Notes under the pieces: model-generated
Databases searched by the model: none
Seen by the model: the letters and a program-made list of their open reading frames with translations, nothing else
Told to the model about the DNA's origin: nothing
In this document: positions 53,254 through 61,809 of the stretch, piece after piece
How the letters are laid out: each line of letters opens with the position of its first letter
Numbering within the stretch: position 1 is the first letter of the stretch
Position numbers and translations under genes: made by a program
NCBI RefSeq assembly: GCF_900115815.1
Contig: NZ_FOXV01000004.1
Span: 186,001-250,000 of the forward strand
Direction: 5' to 3'
DNA: 64,000 nucleotides
Source: Roseivivax halotolerans
Lineage (GTDB): Bacteria; Pseudomonadota; Alphaproteobacteria; Rhodobacterales; Rhodobacteraceae

Positions 53254-54510
53254 TCAGACGTGCAGAACCTGCCCGTCATGACGCGCAGGCGTCGCGGTCA
53301 CAAGCGCGCCCTCGGAGCGCGGCGTCGCGAACCGCACTTCGGTGAATTGCTCGGTCCGGCCCATATCGGGCGCTTCCATCAGAATGCGGTGCGCCCGGCC
53401 CGTCGCGCCGTCGAGATGCCGCGAAACCGCAATGCGCCCCGCCTCGCGCAGACGAGCCGCACGCTCCTTGATCGCGCGGCCGTCGACTTGCGGCATCCGC
53501 GCGGCAGGCGTTCCGGGGCGCGGGGAATAGGGGAAGACGTGCAGCCAGGTGAGCGCGCAGTCCTCCACGAGCCGGAGCGAATTGTCGAACTGCGCTTCGG
53601 TCTCCGTGGGAAAGCCCGCGATGATATCGGCCCCGAAGGTCATGTCGGGCCGGAGGCGGCGCGCCTCTTCGGCGAAACGGATCGCGTCGTCGCGCAAGTG
53701 CCGGCGCTTCATGCGCTTCAGAATGAGATCGTCCCCGTGCTGCAGCGACAGGTGCAGATGCGGCATGAGGCGCGTCTCGGTCGCGATCGCCTGCATCAGG
53801 TTCTCGTCCACCTCGATCGAATCGATGGAGGAGATTCGAAGGCGCGGCAGATCGGGCACCAGCTTCAGGATCCGCATGACGAGATCGCCAAGCTTCGGCT
53901 GCGCGGGCAGATCCGCGCCCCAGGAGGTCAGATCGACCCCTGTCAGAACGATCTCGTTGAAGCCCTCGTCCACGAGCCGCTTGATCTGGTCGACGACGAC
54001 GCCTGCCGGCACGGAGCGCGAATTGCCCCGTCCGTAGGGAATGATGCAAAACGTGCAGCGGTGATCGCAGCCGTTCTGGACCTGAACATAGGCGCGGCTG
54101 CGCGTGCCGAAGCCGTCGATCAGGTGTTCGGCGGTTTCGGTGACCGACATGATGTCGTTGACGCGGACGCGCTCGGTCTGACCGACGAAATCGGCGGCCA
54201 TGTCGCGCCAGACGTCGGGGGTCATCTTCTCGGAATTGCCGATGACCTGGTCGACCTCGTCCATATCGGCGAAGGTTTCGGGCTCGGTCTGCGCGGCGCA
54301 GCCGGTCACGATCACGCGGGCATCCGGGTTCTCACGGCGAAGGCGGCGGATCTCCTGCCGCGCCTTCCGAACCGCTTCGGAGGTCACGGCGCAGGTATTG
54401 ACGACAACGGCTCCCGAAAGCCCCGCCTCTTCGGCCATGCGCTTCATCGCCTCGGTCTCGTAGGCGTTGAGGCGGCAGCCGAGCGTCGTGAATTTGGGCG
54501 CGGCGCTCAT
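53254..54510 (-). CDS. mtaB: tRNA (N6-threonylcarbamoyladenosine(37)-C2)-methylthiotransferase MtaB
   Basis: This 418-residue radical SAM protein begins FTTLGCRLNAYETE, the N-terminal signature of MtaB rather than MiaB or RimO. The 4Fe-4S motif is CDHRCTFC in VQNGCDHRCTFCIIPYGRG, followed by NPDARVIVTGC-type N-terminal Cys motifs and a C-terminal region related to TRAM. It forms ms2t6A in tRNAs. The stop of dapF overlaps its ATG by 4 bases. Confidence 0.94.
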   Translation of the reverse strand: MSAAPKFTTLGCRLNAYETEAMKRMAEEAGLSGAVVVNTCAVTSEAVRKARQEIRRLRRENPDARVIVTGCAAQTEPETFADMDEVDQVIGNSEKMTPDVWRDMAADFVGQTERVRVNDIMSVTETAEHLIDGFGTRSRAYVQVQNGCDHRCTFCIIPYGRGNSRSVPAGVVVDQIKRLVDEGFNEIVLTGVDLTSWGADLPAQPKLGDLVMRILKLVPDLPRLRISSIDSIEVDENLMQAIATETRLMPHLHLSLQHGDDLILKRMKRRHLRDDAIRFAEEARRLRPDMTFGADIIAGFPTETEAQFDNSLRLVEDCALTWLHVFPYSPRPGTPAARMPQVDGRAIKERAARLREAGRIAVSRHLDGATGRAHRILMEAPDMGRTEQFTEVRFATPRSEGALVTATPARHDGQVLHV

Positions 54511-55343
54511 GATGCGAGCCCCGCCAGCCAGTCCGGCGTGAGGACGCCGTCGAAGACCCGCGTCGTCGGCCCGGTCATCCAGACCCCGTCCTCGCGCCAG
54601 TCGATCTCGAGCGTTCCGCCATCGAGCTCGACCGTGACCTTGCGCCCCGTCAGGCCCCGTCGCGCCGCGGCCACCGCCGTCGCGCAAGAGGATGAGCCGG
54701 AGGCCAGCGTCACGCCGACGCCCCGTTCCCAGACGCGCATGCGGATGCGATTCTCACCCGTTACCGTCGCCACCTGCACATTGGTGCGCTCGGGGTAGAG
54801 CGGATGATGCTCGTAGCGTGGCCCGAAAACCTCCAGCGGCACCGCCTCGGCATCGGCCACGAAGAAGGTACAATGCGGATTGCCCATACCCGTGGCCGTC
54901 GGAGCGCCCTCGATGGGCAGCTCGAGCGTGTCCATTTCCTCGGCCAGCGGCACGTCGGACCACTCGGTCTGCGGCGGCCCCATATTGACCGACACCGCGC
55001 CCGAGGGCGCGCGCGTCACCGGCAAGGATCCACGATCGGTCGTGAGGGTCAGGCTGTCCTTCCCGGTCTCGGTCAGCAGCATCTCCGCGATGCAACGGGT
55101 CGCGTTCCCGCAGGCAGCCGAGGTCGAGCCATCGGCATTGTAGAAGGTCAGATGGGCATCGCCCTCGCCCCGCGCCTCGATGAGCGCGAGCTGGTCGAAG
55201 CCGACTCCCCGGTGCCGGTCGCCCAGAGCCTGCGCGAGGGCGGGCGTGACCTGCGTCTCGCGCACACGTCCGTCGAGCACGACAAAGTCATTGCCGAGCC
55301 CGTGCATCTTGATGAAACTGAGACCGTTCTGCGCGTCCGTCAT
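54507..55343 (-). CDS. dapF: Diaminopimelate epimerase
   Basis: The 278-residue enzyme interconverts LL- and meso-diaminopimelate for lysine and peptidoglycan synthesis. The catalytic Cys residues are in CGNATRCIAE and SGSSSCATAVAA, and the start KMHGLGNDFVVLDGR is typical. It forms an operon with mtaB. Confidence 0.97.
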   Translation of the reverse strand: MTDAQNGLSFIKMHGLGNDFVVLDGRVRETQVTPALAQALGDRHRGVGFDQLALIEARGEGDAHLTFYNADGSTSAACGNATRCIAEMLLTETGKDSLTLTTDRGSLPVTRAPSGAVSVNMGPPQTEWSDVPLAEEMDTLELPIEGAPTATGMGNPHCTFFVADAEAVPLEVFGPRYEHHPLYPERTNVQVATVTGENRIRMRVWERGVGVTLASGSSSCATAVAAARRGLTGRKVTVELDGGTLEIDWREDGVWMTGPTTRVFDGVLTPDWLAGLAS

Positions 55344-55459
55344 GGGCGCGCATATACGCGCCTCGTCCGCCCCTTTCCAGAGGGGGCGACCAGGCTCTTT
55401 CGTTTTCAGGAATTTATGGGTTGACCCTCTCCGGCGCTCTTTCTAGATAGCGCGCCAGT

Positions 55460-55535
55460 GGGCCGTTAGCTCAGTTGGTAGAGCAACTGACTTTTAATCA
55501 GTGGGTCGCAGGTTCGAATCCTGCACGGCTCACCA
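55460..55535 (+). tRNA. tRNA-Lys (anticodon TTT)
   Basis: A complete 76-nt cloverleaf with encoded CCA: acceptor GGGCCGT/ACGGCTC, D-arm TAGCTCAGTTGGTAGAGC, anticodon loop CTTTTAA with anticodon TTT, T-arm containing GGTTCGAATCC, discriminator A. The exoD gene on the opposite strand ends about 40 bases downstream. Confidence 0.97.
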
Positions 55536-55573
55536 CTGACTTCCTCTCATTTTCCCTGCGATCGCGCCGAACG

Positions 55574-56179
55574 TCAGATGACGTCGAAGACGATCAGCGG
55601 CACGATGATGGCCGTGCTGAGGGTCGCCAGGCCGAAAATCACGAACAGCCCGTCGCGGGCGAGAAGTGCCGTGGACAGGAACAGCACCGCCGCGCCAAGG
55701 ATCGAGGACGAGAACGGCACGATCTCGAGGAACGGCATCGCGGCGCCGCAGAGCATGCACATGATCTGCACCCACTTGCGCGCCGGAGCGGTCACGAAGG
55801 GGCCGATCCGATTCTTGGCGTGCTTGTCGAGCCATCCCGCAACGCTTCTGAGCTTCGCGACCGCTTGCCGCGCACGCGCGCCCTCGACCTGACGTTTGGT
55901 CAGAAAGTCCGGCAGCCAGAGCTGGTCGCGGCTGATGACCATCTGCGCGGCGATGAAGGCAATGGTCAGCCCGCATGCCGATGAGAAAAACGGGATACCG
56001 GAGAGCGGCGAGACGACGAGCAAGGCGGGCACCATCATCACCGGCAGGAACGAGCGCGAGCCGAACGCGTCGATGACATCGGCCAGCGACACGGAGGATG
56101 CCCCAGCCAGCTCGTCGAGACGGTCGACGATTTCGCCGACCGGATGCTCGCTTGGCTCGTATGTGTTTGCTTCGCTCAT
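55574..56179 (-). CDS. exoD: ExoD-family membrane protein
   Basis: The 201-residue protein has four or so helices and the ExoD pattern: SLADVIDAFGSRSFLPVMMVPALLVVSPLSGIP and a C-terminal GLATLSTAIIVPLIVFDVI. ExoD was named for exopolysaccharide defects in Rhizobium but its molecular role is unclear. The ATG at 56179 is used. An FNR-type box lies 64-77 bases upstream. Confidence 0.85.
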   Translation of the reverse strand: MSEANTYEPSEHPVGEIVDRLDELAGASSVSLADVIDAFGSRSFLPVMMVPALLVVSPLSGIPFFSSACGLTIAFIAAQMVISRDQLWLPDFLTKRQVEGARARQAVAKLRSVAGWLDKHAKNRIGPFVTAPARKWVQIMCMLCGAAMPFLEIVPFSSSILGAAVLFLSTALLARDGLFVIFGLATLSTAIIVPLIVFDVI

Positions 56180-56242
56180 GGTTCCCCTTCGAGGCTGAAC
56201 AGCGCTTGAACGGCCCCGGTTCCGTCGTGTTCGCGCAGGCAT

Positions 56243-56256
56243 TTGACATTCATCAA
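56243..56256. promoter_or_regulatory. FNR/FnrL-type box TTGACATTCATCAA
   Basis: TTGA-N6-TCAA is the FnrL consensus of Rhodobacter-type bacteria; this site is TTGAC-ATTC-ATCAA, one base off the full TTGAT-N4-ATCAA palindrome. It lies 57 bases before the DksA/TraR-like start and 64 bases before the exoD start, so it could control either gene. Confidence 0.5.
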
Positions 56257-56312
56257 GGCAGATCGCCGGCCTATGCGCCAGCGTGTGAACGGAGTGACTC
56301 GGAGGAAAAGCG

Positions 56313-56654
56313 ATGAAAGACGGAACCACACCCGACCGGACGAGGGATGAAGAGAGGCTGCTCGCCTGGCGCGACGAGATTCTCGAGCGCGAGACACGGA
56401 TCGAAGCAGAGCTTGACCAGCCCGTCAGCGCCGATTTCAGCGACGCGGTCACAGAGCGCGAGACTCACGGCGTCGCCGAGCGGCTCGGCGCGATCGGGAT
56501 GCGCGAGCTGGCCGCCATCGATGCCGCGCTCGAACGCATCCGCCTCGGCACTTACGGGATCTGCCGCGAATGCGGAGACCCCATCGAGGCCGCGCGCCTT
56601 AACGCGATGCCCACAACGACAGAGTGCCTCGAATGCGCCGGCGCGCACGGCTGA
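56313..56654 (+). CDS. TraR/DksA-type C4 zinc-finger protein
   Basis: The 113-residue protein has a helical N-terminus (LLAWRDEILERETRIEAEL) and the C4 zinc finger with CRECGDPI and then CLECAGAHG. The spacing fits small DksA/TraR-like proteins that act on RNA polymerase secondary channel or on stress responses. It lacks the acidic DxxDxA coiled-coil tip of full DksA in an obvious form. FNR-type box upstream. Confidence 0.85.
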   Translation: MKDGTTPDRTRDEERLLAWRDEILERETRIEAELDQPVSADFSDAVTERETHGVAERLGAIGMRELAAIDAALERIRLGTYGICRECGDPIEAARLNAMPTTTECLECAGAHG

Positions 56655-56667
56655 CGCCCGCTGCGCT

Positions 56668-56907
56668 TCAGCCCTTCTCGAGCGCGTCGATCCGCGCCTT
56701 CAGCGCTTCGTTCTCTTCGCGCGCTTTCTGCGCCATTGCACGGACGGCGTCGAATTCCTCGCGGGTGACGAAATCGCGATCCGCAAGCCAGCGGTCGAGC
56801 ATGGATTTCATCGCGGTTTCGGCCTCGGTCTTGGCGCCCTGCGCCACGCCCATCGCGTTCGTCATGAGCTGGCTCAGATCGTCGAATACCTTGTTGCGCG
56901 TCTGCAT
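56668..56907 (-). CDS. ubiK: Ubiquinone biosynthesis accessory factor UbiK (BMFP domain)
   Basis: The 79-residue protein has an amphipathic N-terminal helix ([20 protein letters not shown]) and a C-terminal coiled coil ([32 protein letters not shown]), exactly the UbiK/YqiC layout. UbiK helps assemble the soluble ubiquinone-synthesis complex. It is divergent from lgt. Confidence 0.93.
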   Translation of the reverse strand: MQTRNKVFDDLSQLMTNAMGVAQGAKTEAETAMKSMLDRWLADRDFVTREEFDAVRAMAQKAREENEALKARIDALEKG

Positions 56908-56999
56908 GTCTGTCTCCTGATTGGTTGGGTTCTATATGGTCCGTCATGGCCCGCGTCTCAAGGTTGACTCTGGCGCGTCCACATGGCCTCTCACCGATC

Positions 57000-57884
57000 A
57001 TGACCGGTGCCCTTCCCTTCCCGAACATCTCGCCCGAGCTCTTCTCCATCTCGGTGGCGGGCATCGAATTCGCGCTGCGCTGGTATGCGCTTGCCTATAT
57101 CGCGGGCATCCTGATCGGCTGGCGGATCGCCGTGGCGCTGGTGCGCCGCCCGGTCCTCTGGCGCGCCGAAACGCCGCCGATGAGCGCGGAGCAGGTCGAG
57201 GAGCTTCTGACCTGGATCATCCTTGGCGTAATTCTCGGCGGCCGGCTCGGCTTCGTGCTGTTTTATCAGCCGGGCTATTACCTCGCGAATCCGGCGCAGA
57301 TATTGGCGGTGTGGCAGGGCGGAATGGCCTTCCATGGCGGACTTCTGGGCGTCATCATCGCGATGGCCCTCTTTTGTTGGCGCAACCGCGCGCCGGTCCT
57401 GACCACGGCCGACATGCTCGCCGTCGCGACGCCGCCGGGGCTCTTGCTGGGTCGGCTCGCCAACTTCATCAATGCCGAGCTTTGGGGCCGCCCGACCGAT
57501 CTGCCCTGGGGCGTCGTTTTCCCCGGCGAGATGGCGCAGGCCTGCGGACAGGCGATAGGCGAGGTTTGCGCGCGGCATCCCTCCCAGCTCTACGAGGCGG
57601 CGCTCGAAGGTCTGGTTCTCGGCGCGCTGCTGCTTTGGCTCGCCTTTCGGCGCGGCCTTCTCAAGCGGCCCGGAATGGCTGCGGGCATTTTCGTCGCGGG
57701 CTACGGGCTGGCCCGTTTCCTCGTCGAATTTGTCCGCCAACCCGACGCGCAATTCGTGAGCGAAGGAAATCCGCTGGGCCTCGCCTGGCATATCGGTGGC
57801 TACGGGCTGACGATGGGCCAGATCCTGTGCTTGCCGATGCTCGCGCTCGGTCTCTTCCTGATCCTCCGAGCCCGGCGCCCGTGA
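57000..57884 (+). CDS. lgt: Prolipoprotein diacylglyceryl transferase
   Basis: The 294-residue inner-membrane enzyme attaches diacylglycerol to lipoprotein Cys. It has about seven helices, the lgt signature [25 protein letters not shown] with the essential Arg and Asn, and HGGLLGV with the active His region. The ATG at 57000 starts [16 protein letters not shown]; an ATG at 56946 is also in frame. Its stop overlaps the next gene's GTG by 4 bases. Confidence 0.95.
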   Translation: MTGALPFPNISPELFSISVAGIEFALRWYALAYIAGILIGWRIAVALVRRPVLWRAETPPMSAEQVEELLTWIILGVILGGRLGFVLFYQPGYYLANPAQILAVWQGGMAFHGGLLGVIIAMALFCWRNRAPVLTTADMLAVATPPGLLLGRLANFINAELWGRPTDLPWGVVFPGEMAQACGQAIGEVCARHPSQLYEAALEGLVLGALLLWLAFRRGLLKRPGMAAGIFVAGYGLARFLVEFVRQPDAQFVSEGNPLGLAWHIGGYGLTMGQILCLPMLALGLFLILRARRP

Positions 57885-58945
57885 GCCTTTCCGAGATCAT
57901 CCAGAGCCGCATCGCGACCGAAGGTCCGATGTCGGTCGCGGAATACATGACGCTTTGCCTGCATCACCCCGAGCACGGCTATTACTCCACACGCGATCCG
58001 CTGGGACAGGCGGGCGATTTCATCACCGCGCCCGAGATCAGCCAGATGTTCGGAGAACTCATCGGGCTTGCACTGGCCCAGGCCTGGGCGGACCAGGGCG
58101 CGCCCGCGAGCGCAGCGCTCGTCGAACTCGGCCCCGGGCGCGGCACGTTGATGGCCGATGCCTTGCGCGCAACGGCCCGGGTGCCCGGCTTTCACGACGC
58201 GATCCGTGTCACGCTGGTCGAAGCCTCCCCGGCCTTGCGCGCAGCACAGGAGGAGACGCTTGCGGCGCACGCGCCAGTCTGGGTGGACAGCGTCGACGCG
58301 CTTCCGGAGGATCGTCCGCTCTTCGTCATCGCCAACGAATTCTTCGACGCTTTGCCCGTCCGGCAATTTCTGCGCGACGGCGCTGGCTGGCGTGAGCGGG
58401 TGATCGGGCTTTCGGACGGTGCGCTGACCTTCGGGCTTGCAGACCGCGCACCGCGCCCGGACCTGTCACACCGCCTCGAGGATACATCCGACGGAGATCT
58501 CGTGGAGGTCAGCCACGCGTCGCAGGGCGTTGCCGAGGTTCTGGGCGACCGGATCGCGGCACAGGGCGGCGCGGCGCTGATCGTGGATTACGGCTCCGAG
58601 GCGAGCCTCGGGAATACGTTCCAGGCGCTCCGCGCGCATGAAAAGGTCTCGCCCCTGGACGGGCCCGGCACGGCCGACCTTACCGCGCATGTGGATTTCG
58701 GCGCGCTCTGCCGCGCAGCGGCCCCGGCACATGCTTCGCCCGTCACGACGCAAGGCGTCTTTCTCGAGACGCTCGGCATCACGGCACGCGCACAGGCGCT
58801 GGCAACCCGGCTTTCGAGCGACGCGCTCGAGACACATATTTCCGCGCATCGCCGGTTGACCCACCCCGATGAAATGGGCTCTCTCTTCAAGGTGATGGGA
58901 CTTGTGCCTGAGGGAGCCGCCTTGCCGCCGGGATTGGTGACATGA
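57881..58945 (+). CDS. MidA/NDUFAF7-like class I SAM-dependent methyltransferase
   Basis: The 354-residue protein has the COG1565 signature [21 protein letters not shown] near the start, EFGPGRG-like [12 protein letters not shown] for SAM, and [12 protein letters not shown]. In eukaryotes the relative methylates complex I subunit NDUFS2. I start at GTG 57881 because it overlaps the lgt stop (GTGA) and gives the expected N-terminus; the upstream open frame is the shadow of lgt. Confidence 0.9.
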   Translation: MSLSEIIQSRIATEGPMSVAEYMTLCLHHPEHGYYSTRDPLGQAGDFITAPEISQMFGELIGLALAQAWADQGAPASAALVELGPGRGTLMADALRATARVPGFHDAIRVTLVEASPALRAAQEETLAAHAPVWVDSVDALPEDRPLFVIANEFFDALPVRQFLRDGAGWRERVIGLSDGALTFGLADRAPRPDLSHRLEDTSDGDLVEVSHASQGVAEVLGDRIAAQGGAALIVDYGSEASLGNTFQALRAHEKVSPLDGPGTADLTAHVDFGALCRAAAPAHASPVTTQGVFLETLGITARAQALATRLSSDALETHISAHRRLTHPDEMGSLFKVMGLVPEGAALPPGLVT

Positions 58946-59697
58946 CGCTCGAAATCATCACGTCGCAGGCGCTGTCGCCGCTGCGGCACGGTTTCTTCAC
59001 GCGGCGCGGCGGGGCGTCCTCGGGCGTTTTTCAAGGGCTGAACTGCGGCACCGGCTCCTCCGATCAGTCCGAGATGGTACGGATCAACCGTGCACGCGTC
59101 GCCGATGCGATGCAGGTTGCGCCCCAGGAGCTGGTCACCGTCCACCAGATCCATTCTGCGGAAGTGACCGTGGTGACGCGCGAGACCGCGCAGCAGCGCC
59201 CGCGCGCGGATGCGATGGTGACGCGCGAGCCGGGTCTTGCCCTTGGCATCCTGACGGCCGATTGCCAGCCGGTGCTGTTCGCCGACCCCGAGGCCGGCGT
59301 GATCGGCGCGGCCCATGCCGGGTGGCGCGGTGCGCTCGCCGGCGTGCTCGAGGCGACGGTCGAGGCGATGGTGAAACTCGGTGCCGACCGCGGCGCGATC
59401 CGTGCCGTGATCGGACCGTCGATCAGCCAGCGCGCCTACGAGGTCGGGCCGGACTTCCTCGAGGATTTCGAGGCAGAAGACCCGCGATACATGCGTTTTT
59501 TTGCCAATGGCGAGGGCGACCGCATGCTGTTCGACCTGCCGGGCTTTGGCCTGATGCGGCTGCGCGAGGCGGGCGTGTCTGCCGAATGGACCCGGCATTG
59601 CACCTACAACGATCCCGAGCGGTTCTTCTCCTATCGCAGGACCACACATGCCAAAGAAGCCGATTACGGGCGGCTTATCTCCACAATCCGCCTTTGA
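58942..59697 (+). CDS. pgeF: Peptidoglycan editing factor PgeF (YfiH/laccase-domain family)
   Basis: The 251-residue protein has the conserved metal-site residues: VHQIHSAEV, LTADCQPVLFADPEAGVIGAAHAGWRGA and the final RRTTHAKEADYGRLIS. PgeF removes wrong amino acids (such as Ser at position 1) from UDP-MurNAc precursors; older annotations call the family laccase. It overlaps the methyltransferase gene by 4 bases. Confidence 0.93.
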   Translation: MTLEIITSQALSPLRHGFFTRRGGASSGVFQGLNCGTGSSDQSEMVRINRARVADAMQVAPQELVTVHQIHSAEVTVVTRETAQQRPRADAMVTREPGLALGILTADCQPVLFADPEAGVIGAAHAGWRGALAGVLEATVEAMVKLGADRGAIRAVIGPSISQRAYEVGPDFLEDFEAEDPRYMRFFANGEGDRMLFDLPGFGLMRLREAGVSAEWTRHCTYNDPERFFSYRRTTHAKEADYGRLISTIRL

Positions 59698-59919
59698 ACG
59701 CCCGGTTTCCGCCGCATTTACGGAAACAGTCCCGACCATGTGGCAAGAATTTCCCTGATTTCGTGGTCAATTCGCAGCTCGGCCAATTCGCGAACAATCA
59801 GGCGACATTCCGTAAATTGTCCCGCTCTGGTCAAAAGCCCGCCCCAATCCGGCGGCATCTTGGTCTCAAGGGACAGGCAATGACCTGTCGAGCACAACAA
59901 AGACCAAGGAACAGAGCCC
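59698..59919. other. Intergenic region with two inverted repeats
   Basis: GTTTCCG-N9-CGGAAAC (59705-59727) follows pgeF and may be a weak terminator. GACAGG-CAATGA-CCTGTC (59872-59889) lies 31 bases before the small-protein start and could be an operator. No gene is seen here. Confidence 0.4.
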
Positions 59920-60063
59920 ATGAAACCGCAACGCCGCTTCATCCAGTCCATCCTCAAATCCGCAGAGAAGATGGACACCCCGCTTCCCTGGCAGCGCGGC
60001 GCAACGCGCGCGGCCGCCATCGCGCGCCGTAGCGAAAAGGCTCCGGTCCTCAAGCGCGCCTGA
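59920..60063 (+). CDS. Small basic protein, 47 residues
   Basis: The ORF encodes a basic peptide that begins MKPQRRFIQSILKSAEKMD and ends KAPVLKRA. It has Lys and Arg throughout and one short helix-forming segment. AAGGAA lies 8 bases before the ATG, and a strong terminator lies 78 bases after the stop, so it appears to be a complete transcription unit. I believe similar peptides occur next to housekeeping genes in Rhodobacterales but cannot name a function. Confidence 0.7.
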   Translation: MKPQRRFIQSILKSAEKMDTPLPWQRGATRAAAIARRSEKAPVLKRA

Positions 60064-60140
60064 CCCCGATTCGGCGCAAGCTTGCCGCGAAATGTGGCGG
60101 GCTTACACGCCCTCCCGAGAACAATCCTCCCTCGTGAACT

Positions 60141-60181
60141 CGGATTGGCCGGCACCTCGCCGCCAATCCGTTTCTTTTTTT
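60141..60181 (+). terminator. Strong rho-independent terminator of the 47-residue protein gene
   Basis: CGGATTGG and CGGC (60141-60153, with one bulged C) pair with GCCG and CCAATCCG (60159-60170). The run TTTCTTTTTTT follows at 60171-60181. It is the best terminator in the window. Confidence 0.92.
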
Positions 60182-60290
60182 GACGAAACGATGCGGTTGC
60201 GCCTTATTTGTCGCTGAACGCAGTCGCAATGTCCGTTCGTCGTTGTTGGTGGGGGCCAGCACGGATGTGACCAACCTTAGGGGTGATCAC

Positions 60291-61082
60291 ATGGCCAGCC
60301 TTCAGGCACCAATGTACAACGCCGGCACGCCGCGTCCGCTTCGCGTCTCGCAAGAGTCGTTTGCTCGTCCGGTCGGGCGGCCTCGCCGCGCAGTTTCTCT
60401 CATGCGTAGATATGAGGCCGCCGCCCTCCTTCCGGATCTTTCCGTTCAGCACGTCACGCGCACCGCCCCGGCGCATCCGATCTTCGAGGAAACCGCCGCG
60501 GGGTTCGCCCGCGGTACGCTTCTTCAGACCCCCTCCGGCCCGGTCGCGGTCGAGGATCTTCTGCCCGGCGATTACGTGGAGACCTCCGACGGGGCCGAGC
60601 CCGTCCTCTGGATCGGATCGACCACCTACGTTCCCCGCGTCGAGGACAGCGAAAGCATCCTGACGACGCTCTACCGCGTGACCGGCGGCGCGTTCGGCCC
60701 GGATCAGCACGGCGCCGACATGGTCTTCGGCCCGGCCGCGCGATTCCGTATCCGCCGCGACAAGTTCCGGGAAACGATCGGCCATGACAGCGTCTTCGTT
60801 CCGCTGGCCGATTATGCGGATGGCGATCGGGTCATTCCGGTCCAGCCCGGCGGCTCGGTTCAGATGTACCACGTCGCCCTGAGAGAGCATAAGTCGCTCC
60901 GCATCGGCGATTTCGAGATCGAGAGCTACCATCCCGGCCCCGGTCTGCGGCGCGAGCTCGGTCCGGCGCTGATGGAGACGTTCCTGTCGCTATTCCCGAA
61001 CCTGTCGGCGATCGAGGATTTCGGCGAGCTGTCCTGCCCACGCACCTCGCGCGAGGCAGTGCTGCGCCTCGCCGGGCATTAA
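60291..61082 (+). CDS. Hint-domain protein lacking the usual first cysteine
   Basis: The 263-residue protein has a Hint (hedgehog/intein) domain from about residue 78: GFARGTLLQTPSGPVAVEDL followed by LPGDYVETSDGAEPVLWIG. In inteins and many bacterial Hint proteins the first residue of this block is a nucleophilic Cys; here it is Gly. The rest of the domain extends to the C-terminus, with HxxL-like SYHPGPGL near the end. No signal peptide. The ATG at 60291 is used; upstream frame is non-coding. Convergent with the Lrp gene, 4-base overlap. Confidence 0.8.
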   Translation: MASLQAPMYNAGTPRPLRVSQESFARPVGRPRRAVSLMRRYEAAALLPDLSVQHVTRTAPAHPIFEETAAGFARGTLLQTPSGPVAVEDLLPGDYVETSDGAEPVLWIGSTTYVPRVEDSESILTTLYRVTGGAFGPDQHGADMVFGPAARFRIRRDKFRETIGHDSVFVPLADYADGDRVIPVQPGGSVQMYHVALREHKSLRIGDFEIESYHPGPGLRRELGPALMETFLSLFPNLSAIEDFGELSCPRTSREAVLRLAGH

Positions 61083-61579
61083 GCCGTTCGCGACAGCCGC
61101 TCTTCGAGCACCTCGAACGGCACGCCGGGCTCGCCCTTGGCATCACGAATGACGAGCGAGGTTTTGACGCTGCCGACATTCGGTGCGGTGAGCAACTCTC
61201 CGGTCAGGAAGCTCTGGAAGGTCGACAAGTCGGGCGAGACGCATTTGAGGATGAAATCCACCTCGCCGTTCAGCATGTGACATTCCCGCACGAGCGGCCA
61301 GTCCCGGCAGCGCGCTTCGAAGGCGGACAGATCCGCCTCCGCCTGGCTTTGCAGACCGACCATCGCGAACACCTGGACTTCGAAGCCGAGCGAGCGCGGA
61401 TCCACATCGGCATGATACCCGCGGATGAAGCCTTGCTCCTCCAGCGCGCGCACCCGGCGCAGGCAGGGCGGTGCGGAGATGCCGACGCGCTTGGCCAGTT
61501 CGACATTCGTCATGCGGCCATCCGCCTGCAATTCCGACAGGATCTTTCTGTCGATAGGGTCGAGCCGATGGCTGGCCAT
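61079..61579 (-). CDS. Lrp/AsnC family transcriptional regulator
   Basis: The 166-residue regulator has an N-terminal winged helix (LDPIDRKILSELQADGRMTNVELAKRVGIS to CLRRVRALEEQGFI) and a C-terminal RAM ligand domain (VFAMVGLQSQAEADLSAFE and GEVDFILKCVSPDLSTFQSF). The group typically senses amino acids. It is divergent from trxB across a 230-base, relatively AT-rich gap and may control it. Confidence 0.93.
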   Translation of the reverse strand: MASHRLDPIDRKILSELQADGRMTNVELAKRVGISAPPCLRRVRALEEQGFIRGYHADVDPRSLGFEVQVFAMVGLQSQAEADLSAFEARCRDWPLVRECHMLNGEVDFILKCVSPDLSTFQSFLTGELLTAPNVGSVKTSLVIRDAKGEPGVPFEVLEERLSRTA

Positions 61580-61809
61580 GAAGTGTCTCCCGAGGTGCGA
61601 ATTTGCAGATGATATAGCAGCAATGGCGAGCTACGCAATAATATGTCGCGAGGCCGCAATATTATTTCTGCGTCTGGTCACAATGCGATGGAGGTGTGTG
61701 CCATGCGCTGAGGTGAACCCTGCGTTTCTGGGGTTTGCGCCGCGCCATCGGCATGCGTATATGCGGCCCCACGAGAAGGCAACCAGACCAGCCGGAGGAC
61801 GTTCCCCCC

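Noticed and set aside
53239-54798. 519-codon open frame on the plus strand over mtaB
   Set aside because: Shadow of mtaB; no ribosome binding site and no domain.
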